Assembly: GCA_037355855.1 (NCBI GenBank)
Contig: CM074761.1
Span: 1,426,001-1,490,000 of the forward strand
Reading direction: 5' to 3'
DNA from: Pseudo-nitzschia pungens
Lineage: Eukaryota; Bacillariophyta; Bacillariophyceae; Bacillariales; Bacillariaceae
Length of the DNA: 64,000 nucleotides
Part shown: positions 23,231-34,254 of the stretch, in pieces
Layout of the letters: the number at the start of each line of letters is the position of its first letter
Numbering within the stretch: the stretch's first letter is position 1
The notes under the pieces: generated by a model
Told to the model about the DNA's origin: nothing
What the model saw: the letters and a program-made list of their open reading frames with translations, nothing else
The model's database searches: none
Made by a program: the position numbers and the translations under genes

Positions 23231-26052
23231 TCAAGAAAACCACCCCATTTTCAAGTATCCCGCACCAACCACACCGTCGTCTTCGAATTCTTCATCATCG
23301 ATTTCTTTGGAATTCTTGAGAACGCCAGCGATCGCTGCTGATCCGTAAGGACCTGGCTGGTATACGGTGGCAAGTCCTGTACCTTCTCGGTGACAGACCA
23401 TCAATCTACGGGATTCTCGTCTTTGCTTTCGATGAAGGAGTTTTGCTACATCTTTGCCACTCATTGTGTCGGTTCGTGTTCTATCTACCTGCACAATGAT
23501 GTCACCCAGAAAGAGCTCACCAGTGGTAAACTTTGCTCGGTTTGTTCCATGAGATGTACCTGTGATCATATCCATGAAACTTACTTCCAGATCTTCAGGG
23601 CACCCGACAATCATGGGTCCTTTCTTTGTCGATTGTATCGTGTAACCTAACTTTCCAGGACCAACAATCACTTCCCGGACTTCCCCCTCCTGATGATCAA
23701 ACCCAAGTGTTGCCCACCACGAAGTACTCGCATTTGTTGCACTTCCATTCTCAATACTGGAATCGTATGAATCTTTCGAGTTGTCGTCTTCGCTGAGCGA
23801 GTCTGCGTTCTTGGTCAGAGTATCGACCAGAACTATCATGAATGGAAGTTGATATTGCACGGGGAAATGTTAGCAATTCACAGAGTTACACATATAATCA
23901 TTCGCAGGATGCCAGTCTACCTTACCTGTGCCTCTCCCGCCAGGGCCGCATATCTCCTCTGAAGTAACATAATCGATTTGTTTTTTCATGTAATTGAATA
24001 CATTCCATCTGCCATCGAAACCCGCCGCCATGCGTTCGTCGTCTTCCTCTTCAACGGGTTCTGTTGCACCATTCCGGATCATGACTCGGTACGAAATATA
24101 TTCCCAGTCGGACAAAAACAGCGTCAACGAGTTGAATGCACCCGAGGTCATGTATCCAATGACAACCGACGCTGCTAAAGATTGCAACCCCCAGTGAAAC
24201 CAATAGATTGACATGGCAGCGCATGGGATAGTCACAATCAAACTGCCAACGCAACCATGAAAGGTTGCAACGGAGTATCTTCCTTGCGCACCTACCAATG
24301 TCCATGAAAGTGAGCCGATGGTCAGTGTTAGGTTTCCAATCGCACAATAAGGCAAGACGCTCCCAACCAAGGATTGAAGTTCCTCTTCATCGGTGAACCA
24401 GCCAGGAATGAGCGGTAAGCCTAGTACAAACCCAATGCTCATCATTGTCGCAAAAGCGTTTCCTAAAAACAAGCATTTGTAGGCACTCAGTTTGGCTAGT
24501 CGGGGGTTTCCGTTTCCCAACAACTTGGCGACACGGATCTCACCGGCGCTGGCAACACAATCGGTAGCATACTCCAAGATCCCCCAGGTGGTACCCACAA
24601 TACCCCACGCCGCTACTTGGATTCCGCCCATGCTCGCTGCGAAGATAGCGAGCAATTCCCACTCGATCGTCATGATGATGTTACCCACCGCCAGGGGAGC
24701 AGCGGTTTTGAGCACGAGCCAGACAGCCTGCCAGTTTTTGATTGCCACGGAACGCAACATGCCTTCGGTGATTGGAATTGTTGTTATCGACGATCAGCGG
24801 GGAACAACACACACGGTGTAAGGAAAAAGATCCAAGGCTCAGCTTCGTACGGTACTTCTACAGGACACAGCGCCAATGATCCGCAAACAAACGTACCTTT
24901 CCAGAAATCATCGAACCATCTCTTGTGTTTCGCAACGAACACGTCGACGCAAAGGAAGGCAAGCGCCATGACGGTCCAAATAACTTCCACCCAAACAATG
25001 CTTTTCCTCGCGCCGGGGTTGATTTTGACGTACATCCAAAATCCGAGGACTCCCACAATGTTGTGGACGACCCCCGATTTCATTCCGTATCCGTAGTGGT
25101 CTGTGACTTCGAGCAGGCTGTGCAACACGGTCGAGTACGACTGGATATAGGTTCCAACGAGACCGACCAGGAAGTAATTGTATCCTTCCTCGATGACTTC
25201 TTCTCCCAGGTTGGGCGCAAACCACCGTAGCGTTGGCTTCAGACACACCATCCAAAGCAAGGCGTGCGGAATGAACAAAATGGTATACTATCGTTTGGTT
25301 TTGGAAGTAGAGAGGAGGGGTCGGGAGATGGGATTCAGAGTGTGACAAAGAGGGCAATTGATTGGTTTCTATTTTGTCGCTTCGAATCCTTGGACCGTTG
25401 TGGTCCGAATCTCACAACTCCAAAAATTGTTTCAAATATTTGCCTCTTACTTACCAGTATGATGGAAATCTGACAGTATTGTCCAGTCAGTTTGTAGGAA
25501 CCCACACCAATTGCCTGCCCGCCCAGAGACGAGATGGTTTCCAGCACAGCCCCGATGATGGTACCCGTAAATGCCGTGGGAACCGTCACGATGTAGTAAA
25601 TCGCGAGAGCGTCGACGCCCAGGGCCTTTCCCACCAGCGCGGTGTTCAGAACATCACAAATCCCGGACACAAAGGCTTCGAACCAGAACGGTTTGCACAG
25701 GTCCATGATCCGATTCGTTTCTTGGTCGCACCGGACCACCTTGGCGGCTTCCCGGATGGATTGTTCCTGCCTGGAAGGGAGGACGTATCGACGGATTTCT
25801 TCGTCGGTGATGATGTTGTCCGCATCGTCGTTGCCGCTCTGGGAACGCTTGCGGGTTTTCCGACCGGGAGGAGGCAACCCCAGCCGCTTGCGTCTCTTTG
25901 CGGATTGCCGATGGAGTTTTATTCGCAGAAAGAGCAAGGAGGTTACCACTCCGCAAAAGACAATCGTGCTGCCGAACAAGACGCCATTCAAGCTTGTAGA
26001 GCTCTCGTCGAAATTCATATAGCTGTTGCTGTGGTTGTTGTTATAGTTTTGG

Positions 26053-26086
<34 letters not shown>

Positions 26087-26192
26087 AGTTATTGTTGTCC
26101 CCTCCCAAAAAACGTAGATCTTGTACAACACCGCCACGCAAAAGAACTGGCGGGATATCACGTTCACTCATGCTGCTTCTTCCGCTGGCCAT
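23231..26192 (-). CDS. MATE-family efflux transporter with C-terminal PDZ-like domain
   Basis: Four exons in transcription order: 26192..25455, 25287..24897, 24762..23890 and 23832..23231; introns are 167, 134 and 57 bp. All joins are GT-AG and keep frame (phases 0, 1, 1), giving 867 residues. The N-terminus has a poly-Asn run (about residues 33-55), one hydrophobic segment and a basic region. Two MATE bundles follow: FVSGICDVLNTALVGKALGVDALAIYY in the first exon, and APLAVGNIIMTIEWELLAIF plus GWFTDEEELQSLVG in the third. MATE proteins export cationic or organic solutes using an H+ or Na+ gradient. The last exon, entered through a 57-bp intron with a CTAAC branch-like word, encodes a PDZ-like segment (GPGKLGYTIQSTKKGPMIV, then FLGDIIVQVDRTRTDTMSGKDVAKLL). 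If that intron is not used, the protein stops at 23870 and the PDZ segment would be an orphan ORF beginning 9 bases on. Confidence 0.85.
26051..26086. repeat. (TTG)n microsatellite encoding poly-Asn
   Basis: Twelve or so TTG units inside MATE exon 1, read on the minus strand as consecutive AAC codons. Confidence 0.95.
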
Positions 26193-27611
26193 GATGAATA
26201 CAACAACGATCACGAGGATCAATGCGATTCAATTTGGGGTTGTTGGTTCTGAAAAGGAAAGTTGTACGATGAATTGATCGCAAAGGTATCTCGCAAAGGT
26301 ATCTCGCAAAGGTATCTCGCAAAGGTATCTCGCAAAGGTATCTCACAAACGAAAGTCACCACTTGATTTTGCTTTCGAAACAATTTTGTTTGTCCCAATC
26401 GATTTTTCTTTGATCGGCCGATACAACTTTCAAATGCAAGTATCGATCGAATGGATGCTGTATCGTAGGATCGGATGATCGTTCCCAAAGCACCTCTGTC
26501 GTGTTCTTTGGAAGGGATAGCTTGTATCGATTGGCTTGGTTCACTTACAATTTCGTTGTCATATAACTTACCGGAACTGTATGGTGGGCCCGCCTCCCGC
26601 ATTCCGAAAAGTAGGCAGTTTTGTTCGGGAACGATGGAGTAATCGATCCATTGTCTTGTCGTGCATACTCGTGATTGTCGTGCCAACCCTTCCGTTGGAC
26701 ATGAATGTGTCTATTTTGCACATTATTCCCCCCGTTCGACGTATCCGTTACGGTTTTCAGTCGCGCACTATGTCGACACACGTATGATTGTTGAGATGAT
26801 TGATCGATTCACGTTTCGAAATTTCATACCTCAATATATAGTATTACCTTATCAATGTACTCTTAAAAAGAGACCATTCATATGATGGAAGAGGTACTCG
26901 GATATTCGTGCTTACGGTTAAGGGTAACTTCTTTACCTTTTACTAGAAGTCGTTGTCATCGTGCTGTTCCAGTACTGGGTCTAAGTGGTATGAACAGCGG
27001 GAATCGCGCACGTTGCGAAAGTGAGCGAGGGCACTCGTCCCCATCGAATGCTTCCACTCGACCAAGTTTATTGTTGCGTCAAGGTAAGATCGACCATGGT
27101 CTATCACGGACCGTCTTGTAAACGATGAAACAATCGACGCGAGAACGCCGACTGATTTCCAGAAACTGGACGCTGAGAGATAACACGAGTCCGCGGGCCA
27201 CGAGGGCAGATGTGGCACCCGAAGAAACCGTGTTGAGTGGAGGAGGAAGACGATCGAGCTCGTCGCGGGGCGACAATGGGAGAGAAAGGTTCTGCTTGTT
27301 CAATTTGATCAGTTGCTGCTGCGACGAAAAGCACCACACGAATTGCGTTTCGCACGGCACCGGGTTGCCGGCTGAAACTGCTATGGGGTTTGAGCAAGTC
27401 GCAAGATCAGCACGATCCACCTACGGTTTTCCGCACAGCTCTCGCCCCCGCCCGATCTATCTGTCAGCTCCAGTGTCCACTGGTTCAATTTATTGATCTT
27501 TCCTTTTTGAGGTCTGTTGCCACAACCGATGCTCACGGCTGTCGTCTCGTTTGTCAATTACATCTTTTCCAGATTCATTTTCTCGTAGATATATTATAAT
27601 AATTTGCAAAA
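26193..27611. other. intergenic between divergent MATE and eS30 genes
   Basis: It holds the 13-bp tandem repeat near its left end and the eS30 promoter at its right end. Several ORFs of 60-155 codons exist on both strands but none shows a domain, and they overlap each other; no gene is called. Confidence 0.55.
26280..26344. repeat. five perfect copies of a 13-bp unit upstream of MATE
   Basis: GCAAAGGTATCTC repeated five times without mismatch, ending in a degenerate sixth start. It lies 88-152 bases upstream of the MATE start codon, so in its promoter or 5' leader. Confidence 0.95.
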
Positions 27612-27815
27612 ATGGGTAAAGTTCACGGATCGCTCGCTCGTGCCGGTAAGGTCAAGAACCAAACGCCTAAGGTCGAAAAGCAAGAAGAGGGAAAGAAACA
27701 ACCGCGAGGACGAGCCAAGAAGCGACTTCAATACAACCGTCGTTACGTCAATGTTGTTACGGGTATGGGAGGAAAGAAGGTTGGACCTAACTCCAACGCC
27801 GACAAGATGAAATAA
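27612..27815 (+). CDS. RPS30: 40S ribosomal protein eS30
   Basis: 67 residues, single exon, start AAAATGGGTAAAG. The match to eS30 is end to end: [21 protein letters not shown], then [17 protein letters not shown] and the short [12 protein letters not shown] tail. It is a component of the small ribosomal subunit head/shoulder region. In many animals eS30 is made as a fusion with a ubiquitin-like protein (FAU); here the ORF starts directly with eS30, as in plants and yeast. The Arg/Lys content is as expected. Confidence 0.97.
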   Translation: MGKVHGSLARAGKVKNQTPKVEKQEEGKKQPRGRAKKRLQYNRRYVNVVTGMGGKKVGPNSNADKMK

Positions 27816-28662
27816 ACAAACAAATAGACACTGTCAGTCTACCGCACATCTAGTCTCTAAACGCCTCTACAGTATAATAAACACAAACTACGACAACTTC
27901 ATCGCTTTGAATTTTCGCGTCCGGTGTGGCAATCCGTTTTGCGGGGGATCTTGTTTGCGTGAGGACTTGTTTGACGAGCATCCTGTTCATTGATTTTTGG
28001 CAGGTCAAAACGCATTATGTGCATTCTCTCCGAGATGAAAATGTGCATCAAACTCTGTTCAACAAGAGACTATGAGGTTGAAGTAGATGAGTGTAGTTAA
28101 TTGATTTAACAAATGATGACTCCGCAGGGTGCGTTTTCTAGGTACTGGTCATATTTCTTACCGAGGGACTCGTCGTCCTAAACATTTTCAACTTGTTCCG
28201 ATGTTGTCCGAGTTGATTTTGGATCATCCATCGTTGACTGTCTGTCTGATACGAAGAATCCCCAAGTCTGCGAATGTGCGGATAACAACAGTTTCCCGGG
28301 CGTGAAAGAAATCTGAAGTCGTTGCGTGCAGTCGTGCTATCCTGCTTCACCTTGACAAAAGAAACATCACATCGAAGCACTGAACTCCGATGCATATCCC
28401 ACATCCCAGGCCCCGAAAGCAGATAGAACGAGCTCAAGTCGCAGTGTCGAACGCTTCGGAAATCGAGCTGCTCCAGTAATCTTTCTTTGCCACGGCTATC
28501 TTGCGTCACATGCTTGCCGCGTGTCCCGAAAGAACAACAATCTCTCTTCCCTGGCTTGCCTTCGGCACCATTCAAATCAAAGCACAACTCAATTCCAACC
28601 GATTTCAATCACACGGATCGCATCACTCGACGAAACCTTTTGCCCAACCCTACACGTGACAA
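27816..28662. other. intergenic, no gene seen
   Basis: eS30 3' flank and 5' flank of the next gene. A 156-codon minus-strand ORF (28138..28608) lacks recognisable features and is not called. Confidence 0.55.
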
Positions 28663-31600
28663 ATGTCGGGTGTTTCTTGCAAGTTTTGCAACCAAGAATT
28701 CGATTCCAGGAATGCTCTCTTTCGGCATCTCCGAAGCAGCAAGCAATGTTTCGAGAAGGTCACACAATCGCAAGCTCAAAACGACCAAGGGAACAAGAAC
28801 GCCCTCGGTTTCGTTGAAAAATTGGACAAGCGAAAATTGGCCATCCAGTTTGGATATGCAGTTTCCGAAGAGTGCTGCAGCGAAGAAAACACCCCCGACA
28901 ATCCGAACGGAAAGCCGAACGAACGGGCTGCCTCGATTGTCTGCAAATCATTTTTTCGGGCGTTTCAAAAGGCATATCCATCGTCACTTTTCATAGGGGA
29001 AACGGGGGACGATGGAGAGCCGATCTTTAGTTTGGCATCGGCTGCAACGTTGCGGCATCCTTCGCTAATGCAAGAGAATACCTGCAATGCATTGGCTGAT
29101 GCGGTCGGGATCAACTTCAGAGGTGGACCATCAAACGGTATCGACTTTACCGGAAACCTTGTAAAGGAGATGCAAATCCTTACCAACGAGATGGTTGTCG
29201 AAGCTAGCAATAGTGGCTCGTTGTCGCACATCGAGATTCTTGGAATAGAGTGTCTAGCGGCGTCGACCAACTTTCACGCGGAAAAAAGTTGCACACAAAG
29301 AGCTTATCAGTACTTGGTCCCGGTTCATTGGATCGATGAGAGCACGGAGACACGAGAATGGATCCATTCGAAACTTCAGACAAGTGCCAGTAGCGGTTAC
29401 CAGGAGCAACCACGCGACACACCAAAATCTCTTGTTAGATTCAAAAAGATGCTGAAACTTGCGGAGAGTCGGGATGTCACCCAGGTTTCGTCGTCTTTGG
29501 CGGGTGCCGTGTCATCGGCCGGTCGGTACGGTCTTCTTTGGAAAAAAGAAAGACGACCCTTTCACAACTTTTGCGATCCCTCTCTGGGTTCGGGAAGCAT
29601 GGCAAGTCCAAGCAATGAAAATGTATGGCGAAGCGTAGACCGATGTCGTCTTCACAGCTTTGTTGTTGACAACAAGAACGACAATGAACCCTTTGTCGTC
29701 ATCGAAATACGAGGAGATGGATTTGTCGCACAGCAGGTTCGTCGCATCGTCGCCACCGTGGTTGCCATGTCCAATGGTTGGCTTCCCATGGACTTCTTGG
29801 AATTGGCAACTCGGTCGGACATTACGATCGAAACTCCCATGGCTCCAGCAGAACTGCTTTACTTGAGCGCTGTTCGGTTCCATTTTGTCGATCTCATTCT
29901 GGCGGCGCCCTTGTTCGGCGCAACACCTGCAAACGACCGGAGTTCGTCGTGGCTAACATCACTTCAGTCGGTGTTGTTGCAACGACGAGCGAAAGATTTG
30001 GAAGAAGACAATGGCTGGCTAAACGAACTCAGGAATCACACCAGTCCTCGTATTCGGTCGGTGCTAGAGCAGCAAATCAAAGTTGCAGGTCCTTCGACGA
30101 TAGAGCAAACCAAAGAAGTGGTAAGCGGTGATGCAACCGATCGACTCGGTGAAAATTTGCCACGTACGATTGCACCCGATGTGTATCGGAAAGTTCTTTC
30201 GTTACTCCATGAGATTTGTGACAGCAAGAAGTGGCCCAAAACGTTGGATGGAAGATCACGATTCATCCGATCACCAAACAGAGTTTCGAACGGATCGGAT
30301 GCCTTGAATTTTGTCAAGCGAAAGTGTCGGCCGGTATCGTCCGAATTCCAAGGCCACTTGTTCCAATGCGGATCGTTTACCGTTGTCAACCCAAAAATAG
30401 TCCGAGGAAAAGTTCCGGGAATGAGCCATCAATGGCCGGAACTAGCCGAAGCTATCTTTGAACTCGAGGTGCATTGCTTGTCAAAATGCTCGCAGGATGC
30501 TTTCGGGTGGGGGGACTCAGGCACCTGCGGTATGAGTGGGTCTACGCACTGCATCGTAAATCGAAACGCAGAATTCACCCCACACTTCCTGAACGGAAAA
30601 GGGAAAAAAGGGACCCACGCAACCGTTGTTGGTCTAGGTGATTACGCCGGTGGCAAAATCATCGTGGACGGAGAATCTTTCGATATCCACTACGAACCCT
30701 TGCGATTTCATGCATGGTCACAGATTCATTCCACGGAATGCTTTACAGGGGAAAGGTTTTCGCTGTTGTGGTTCACACCGGAAAGAAGGGAAGACACGAC
30801 GACCGGGGAGAATGCAAGCTTTGAGGATTCACACGCGAAGTCATTGAGTCAAAAACACGATTTGATGCTCCCATCTTATCCCCAATTGAATTTTCGAATG
30901 AAATCGACCGATGCACTGGTGATAAACGAGATCCTGGACCCAGAAACAGGCTGCAGCTACGAATTATCGGATAAGGTGTGGTCGAGTATGATCGGAACGA
31001 AACACGAAAGCAACGAAATCCCGGACGGTTTCTCCTTGAAGGGGCACGTGGTTGTGCTGGATATTGGTGCCCACATAGGCGTCTTTAGTAGGTATGCGCT
31101 CGGTGTCGGATGCAAGAAAGTCATTGCATACGAACCAGAGTTTGAGAATGCGAAACTTCTCGAGCACAATCTTACCCCTCTTGGGTGCCACGAAAGCGAA
31201 GGGGAAAAGGCGGTTCACTCCGTGTGGAAATGCGCCGTTGCTCACGGGGAGCCAGGGCAGTGCAACTTCGTGAACGCTCGAAACAGAACCGATGGAACAC
31301 TGAACTCCTGGCGGCACTCTTTGGAAAAATATTCGAACTACGTGGACAGAGCAGGAGGGAAACTGGTTTCTACCGAGCAGGATGCCGTCTTGGCTCGTTC
31401 TCGGGTCCAAACGATTCCGTTCTTCGGAAATGCCGGTGCCTTGCATCCGGGAATCACGTTTGTTAAAATGGATTGCGAAGGAGCAGAGATCGATATACTG
31501 TTGTCGACGGAAGCTTCGGACAGTCGCAATTGGTTGGATGTTACGCATCTTGTTTTTGAGTGGTCTTTTACGAAAGAACGTCGCGTAACAGAGTTCCACA

Positions 31601-31815
31601 AAGCAGTCAGCAATCTGGCATCCGCTGGATTCAGTGTTGTATACGAGGGACAAGGATCTTGGTGGGATACGGAAGCCAATTGCATGTGGCCATATCACAA
31701 CGATCTGGTCGTGTTTGCGAGAAAGGAAAACCAAACTTGCAACTCGCAGCATGCGCCGTGCACGAGCCAAAGCTCGGCTTTCACGGCAAGAGAAAGCTCC
31801 TTCAAAGCACCATGA
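28663..31815 (+). CDS. C2HC zinc finger - TruA-like - 2OG-dioxygenase-like - FkbM methyltransferase fusion protein
   Basis: One uninterrupted frame of 1050 residues from ATG 28663. Residues 6-30: a finger, C-x2-C-x12-H-x6-C. About 55-425: a TruA-type tRNA pseudouridine synthase fold, with NFHAEKSCTQRAYQYLVP near 215 and the C-terminal IRGDGFVAQQVRRIVATVV near 350. The usual RTDxGVHA catalytic loop is not found; the equivalent place reads ATLRHPSLMQENT, so the catalytic Asp appears lost. About 510-710: a jelly-roll oxygenase-like region with FTPHFLNG (637-644), GLGDYAGG, and a later His (about 688) followed nine residues on by Arg in GERFSLLWF. The second ligand of an H-x-D/E motif is missing. 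About 795-1028: an FkbM-type SAM methyltransferase (VVLDIGAHIGVF, then VKMDCEGAEIDIL). The inference is an RNA- or tRNA-bound enzyme adding a methyl group to an oxidised modification. The reaction is unknown. Confidence 0.8.
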   Translation: MSGVSCKFCNQEFDSRNALFRHLRSSKQCFEKVTQSQAQNDQGNKNALGFVEKLDKRKLAIQFGYAVSEECCSEENTPDNPNGKPNERAASIVCKSFFRAFQKAYPSSLFIGETGDDGEPIFSLASAATLRHPSLMQENTCNALADAVGINFRGGPSNGIDFTGNLVKEMQILTNEMVVEASNSGSLSHIEILGIECLAASTNFHAEKSCTQRAYQYLVPVHWIDESTETREWIHSKLQTSASSGYQEQPRDTPKSLVRFKKMLKLAESRDVTQVSSSLAGAVSSAGRYGLLWKKERRPFHNFCDPSLGSGSMASPSNENVWRSVDRCRLHSFVVDNKNDNEPFVVIEIRGDGFVAQQVRRIVATVVAMSNGWLPMDFLELATRSDITIETPMAPAELLYLSAVRFHFVDLILAAPLFGATPANDRSSSWLTSLQSVLLQRRAKDLEEDNGWLNELRNHTSPRIRSVLEQQIKVAGPSTIEQTKEVVSGDATDRLGENLPRTIAPDVYRKVLSLLHEICDSKKWPKTLDGRSRFIRSPNRVSNGSDALNFVKRKCRPVSSEFQGHLFQCGSFTVVNPKIVRGKVPGMSHQWPELAEAIFELEVHCLSKCSQDAFGWGDSGTCGMSGSTHCIVNRNAEFTPHFLNGKGKKGTHATVVGLGDYAGGKIIVDGESFDIHYEPLRFHAWSQIHSTECFTGERFSLLWFTPERREDTTTGENASFEDSHAKSLSQKHDLMLPSYPQLNFRMKSTDALVINEILDPETGCSYELSDKVWSSMIGTKHESNEIPDGFSLKGHVVVLDIGAHIGVFSRYALGVGCKKVIAYEPEFENAKLLEHNLTPLGCHESEGEKAVHSVWKCAVAHGEPGQCNFVNARNRTDGTLNSWRHSLEKYSNYVDRAGGKLVSTEQDAVLARSRVQTIPFFGNAGALHPGITFVKMDCEGAEIDILLSTEASDSRNWLDVTHLVFEWSFTKERRVTEFHKAVSNLASAGFSVVYEGQGSWWDTEANCMWPYHNDLVVFARKENQTCNSQHAPCTSQSSAFTARESSFKAP

Positions 31816-32574
31816 TAGGCTCGATGAGGAGACTCGATATTTCGGTAGGAAAAAGCGCGGCAGAGTCTATTATTATTATTATTATTATTATGATTGAATG
31901 GAAATTTTGGCACGCATGATTTGGGCAGGGACAAACAAACACAAATTACCAAATCAAAAATAGATGCAATCTATTTATTGTGACTTAGATTATTGGCAAA
32001 GAAGGGTTTCAGTTTTGGAATGCATTATACAATACAGCAACATTCCACATGCGTAACTTACTGAATGCTATGAAGCAATTACAAGTTCTCTATTTTGATT
32101 TGGCTTATTAGGCCGTGTGTGACCTGAATTTGACTGAATTTTAGTCAAAATCGTCCTCATCCCGCACCAAAAAAATACGAAGTACAGTAGTAACCTTTAC
32201 TGTGATGTTCCATACTAAATACTATGCATAATGGATCAACTACGTAAGAGTGTATTTGAGGGAGATGAAGGAACGAGATTTTATCTTCTAAACGTTCAAC
32301 GTAGTAATAAGGTTACTTTTACTTTTGTGTCTTGAGCTTGGTGTTACGGTGAGTCTAAAAACATTGCTACGATACTACTTCGTACTATTCTTCTTTCTCA
32401 TCCAAGTACGTTTGCGCCCGAATCGAGAATCATGCGGATCACGGACGCATGAATGAATGCTGCATCGGATTTCGCAACTTTTTGATCCCAGCATCGACGA
32501 TCGGCGGATCTCGAGTGACTCGGGCCGAACCATGGCGACCAGAAACCCGGAAGCCTCGCCGGAGCCATGATAGT
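31816..32574. other. intergenic with (TAT)n microsatellite
   Basis: 31866-31891 is a run of about eight TAT/ATT units. The rest is AT-rich with no gene recognised. The region 32449-32574 is open in frame with the next gene but precedes its preferred start. Confidence 0.6.
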
Positions 32575-33771
32575 ATGTTTGTCCGAAGGAAACAACTCTT
32601 GCCCACCTTGTTCGTTGTGTTCGAATTCCTGTCAATGCTGCAGGTACAGGTACCCGGCATCGCAGCATTCGCCGAATCCCATCGCTACGACGCCGACAAT
32701 CGGCCAGAGAAAACTCCTGTTGCCATGGCAGCGACCGAGACCATTTCCGATCCGACAATGGCGTCCCCGAAAACAGGGACGAGGCTCCATTTGCGATTGT
32801 ACTTGGTTCGGCACGGCGAGAGCGATGCGAACCAGCGCGGAATATTTGCCGGTCAGCTGGATTCTCCCCTCACCGAACGCGGAAGAAACGAAGCGAAATC
32901 GCTGGGCGAGCGATGCCGATTGCTTCCGCGGGCGTCGCGAGGAAGGGGACGGAGCGAGGAGCGACGCCGACGGCGTCGGTTCGATCGGGTCTACTCGTCC
33001 GATCTTTCTCGAGCCCGCGAAACGTGCGCATTGATACTGGAAGGCCTGCGGCGGCGTGGGCCGGGAGATCCCGATTCCGGCGCCGGCGGCGACGAACGCG
33101 CGGCCACCCGCGAACCTCCCGCGTCGCCCGACGATGTCCGCCTCGATTCGCGATTGAGGGAACGGTCGTACGGGACCTTGCAGGGGATGCCGTGGAAGTC
33201 GAACCGGGACGAAACGGACGAGTTGTGGAGGGATACCCACTCCGAGGACGAGCTTCCGCCAAAATGGGAAAGCGACCGCGACATATGGGTTCGGGTGAAG
33301 GATTTTTTGGCGGAGTTGATCGAGGAGGAACTGGCGCTGGGCGTGACCGTTGCGAGTGACGACTGCGACGACGACGACGATGACGACGGCGGCGGCGGCG
33401 GTCCAACCGAAATCTTGATCTCATCGCATTCGGGAGTCCTGAGACAAATATTGATGCGATTGGTTGGAGTCGACAAGCTCCAAAGAATGGGCGCCACATT
33501 CGATGCGAAGCGAAAGTTCAAACTCATCACACCCAACACGTCGTTGACGATTCTCGATTTGGTCATTCCGCGCGAGCAAGGGGACAAATCTTCCTCCCCG
33601 CAGGATGAGTGCGCGGCGGAGGGAAAAACTCTCCGGGACGGCGGCGACGACGACGACGACGACGACAACGACGACGAGGATCCCAAGGGTCTCCCGGGTG
33701 TCCAAGTGGACATCAGGGTGTTTGCTAATACGGATCACCTGAATGGCGATGTTCGGATGCACGATGATTAG
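32575..33771 (+). CDS. histidine phosphatase (phosphoglycerate-mutase-like), probably plastid-targeted
   Basis: 398 residues from the ATG at 32575. An in-frame ATG at 32449 would add 42 residues, but starting at 32575 puts a signal peptide (RRKQLLPTLFVVFEFLSML) at the true N-terminus, followed by GIAAFAES. That is close to the ASAFAP cleavage motif of diatom plastid preproteins. The domain begins with YLVRHGESDANQRG; the phospho-accepting His is about residue 80. It continues with LTERGRNEA and VYSSDLSRARETC, and ends with the second His in ISSHSGVLRQILMRL. The family dephosphorylates sugar phosphates and other small phosphates through phosphohistidine; the substrate is open. Poly-Asp insertions before the second His and at the C-terminus are unusual for the family. 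Confidence 0.83.
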   Translation: MFVRRKQLLPTLFVVFEFLSMLQVQVPGIAAFAESHRYDADNRPEKTPVAMAATETISDPTMASPKTGTRLHLRLYLVRHGESDANQRGIFAGQLDSPLTERGRNEAKSLGERCRLLPRASRGRGRSEERRRRRRFDRVYSSDLSRARETCALILEGLRRRGPGDPDSGAGGDERAATREPPASPDDVRLDSRLRERSYGTLQGMPWKSNRDETDELWRDTHSEDELPPKWESDRDIWVRVKDFLAELIEEELALGVTVASDDCDDDDDDDGGGGGPTEILISSHSGVLRQILMRLVGVDKLQRMGATFDAKRKFKLITPNTSLTILDLVIPREQGDKSSSPQDECAAEGKTLRDGGDDDDDDDNDDEDPKGLPGVQVDIRVFANTDHLNGDVRMHDD

Positions 33772-34254
33772 CGAAGCCGTGCCGAAAAAACCTCACTATG
33801 GAAGCCACGACCTCGGAATCTCGAATCCATCACAACGCAGGAGGACCGTCGGTCAAACTGAATGCTTGACAGCGTGCCGTGCATTGGCACCGTATGCTGT
33901 CGATGACGATTGCCAGGACGTACGTACGTACGTATCCTGGGCACCGTTTCGTTCAAATGAAAACCGTCGATCGGTGACTTGTCGGGCCGGAGGGGCACCT
34001 TCCGCAAAAAGAAGAAAGACAGGCATAGAATGAACGCATAGACTTTAAGGAAGCAAAATAGGCTACAATGTTAAAGATACAACAATAGAAGAAACTCTTC
34101 ATATTTTCGTGGGCTGCTGCCCTTTCTTCCTTGCAACAAGAGAGCGAGAGAGAGCAGCCAGTTTTTGCAATGCTTTCCCCATTGCTACTTGAACGGATAT
34201 GCCCCAGTGAACTTTCTTTGGATCCGCTCTATCCGATTCAACGAAGTAAGTCAG
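33772..34254. other. intergenic between convergent genes
   Basis: 3' flanks of the histidine phosphatase and the first CA-like gene. It contains an ACGTACGTACGTAC palindromic run at about 33917-33932. No gene is seen. Confidence 0.6.

Noticed and set aside
25362..26117. Plus-strand 251-codon ORF ending in a Val run
   Set aside because: Antisense of MATE exon 1; the Val run is the complement of the poly-Asn tract.
28138..28608. 156-codon minus-strand ORF before the fusion gene
   Set aside because: No domain, odd composition, overlaps the likely promoter of the plus-strand gene.
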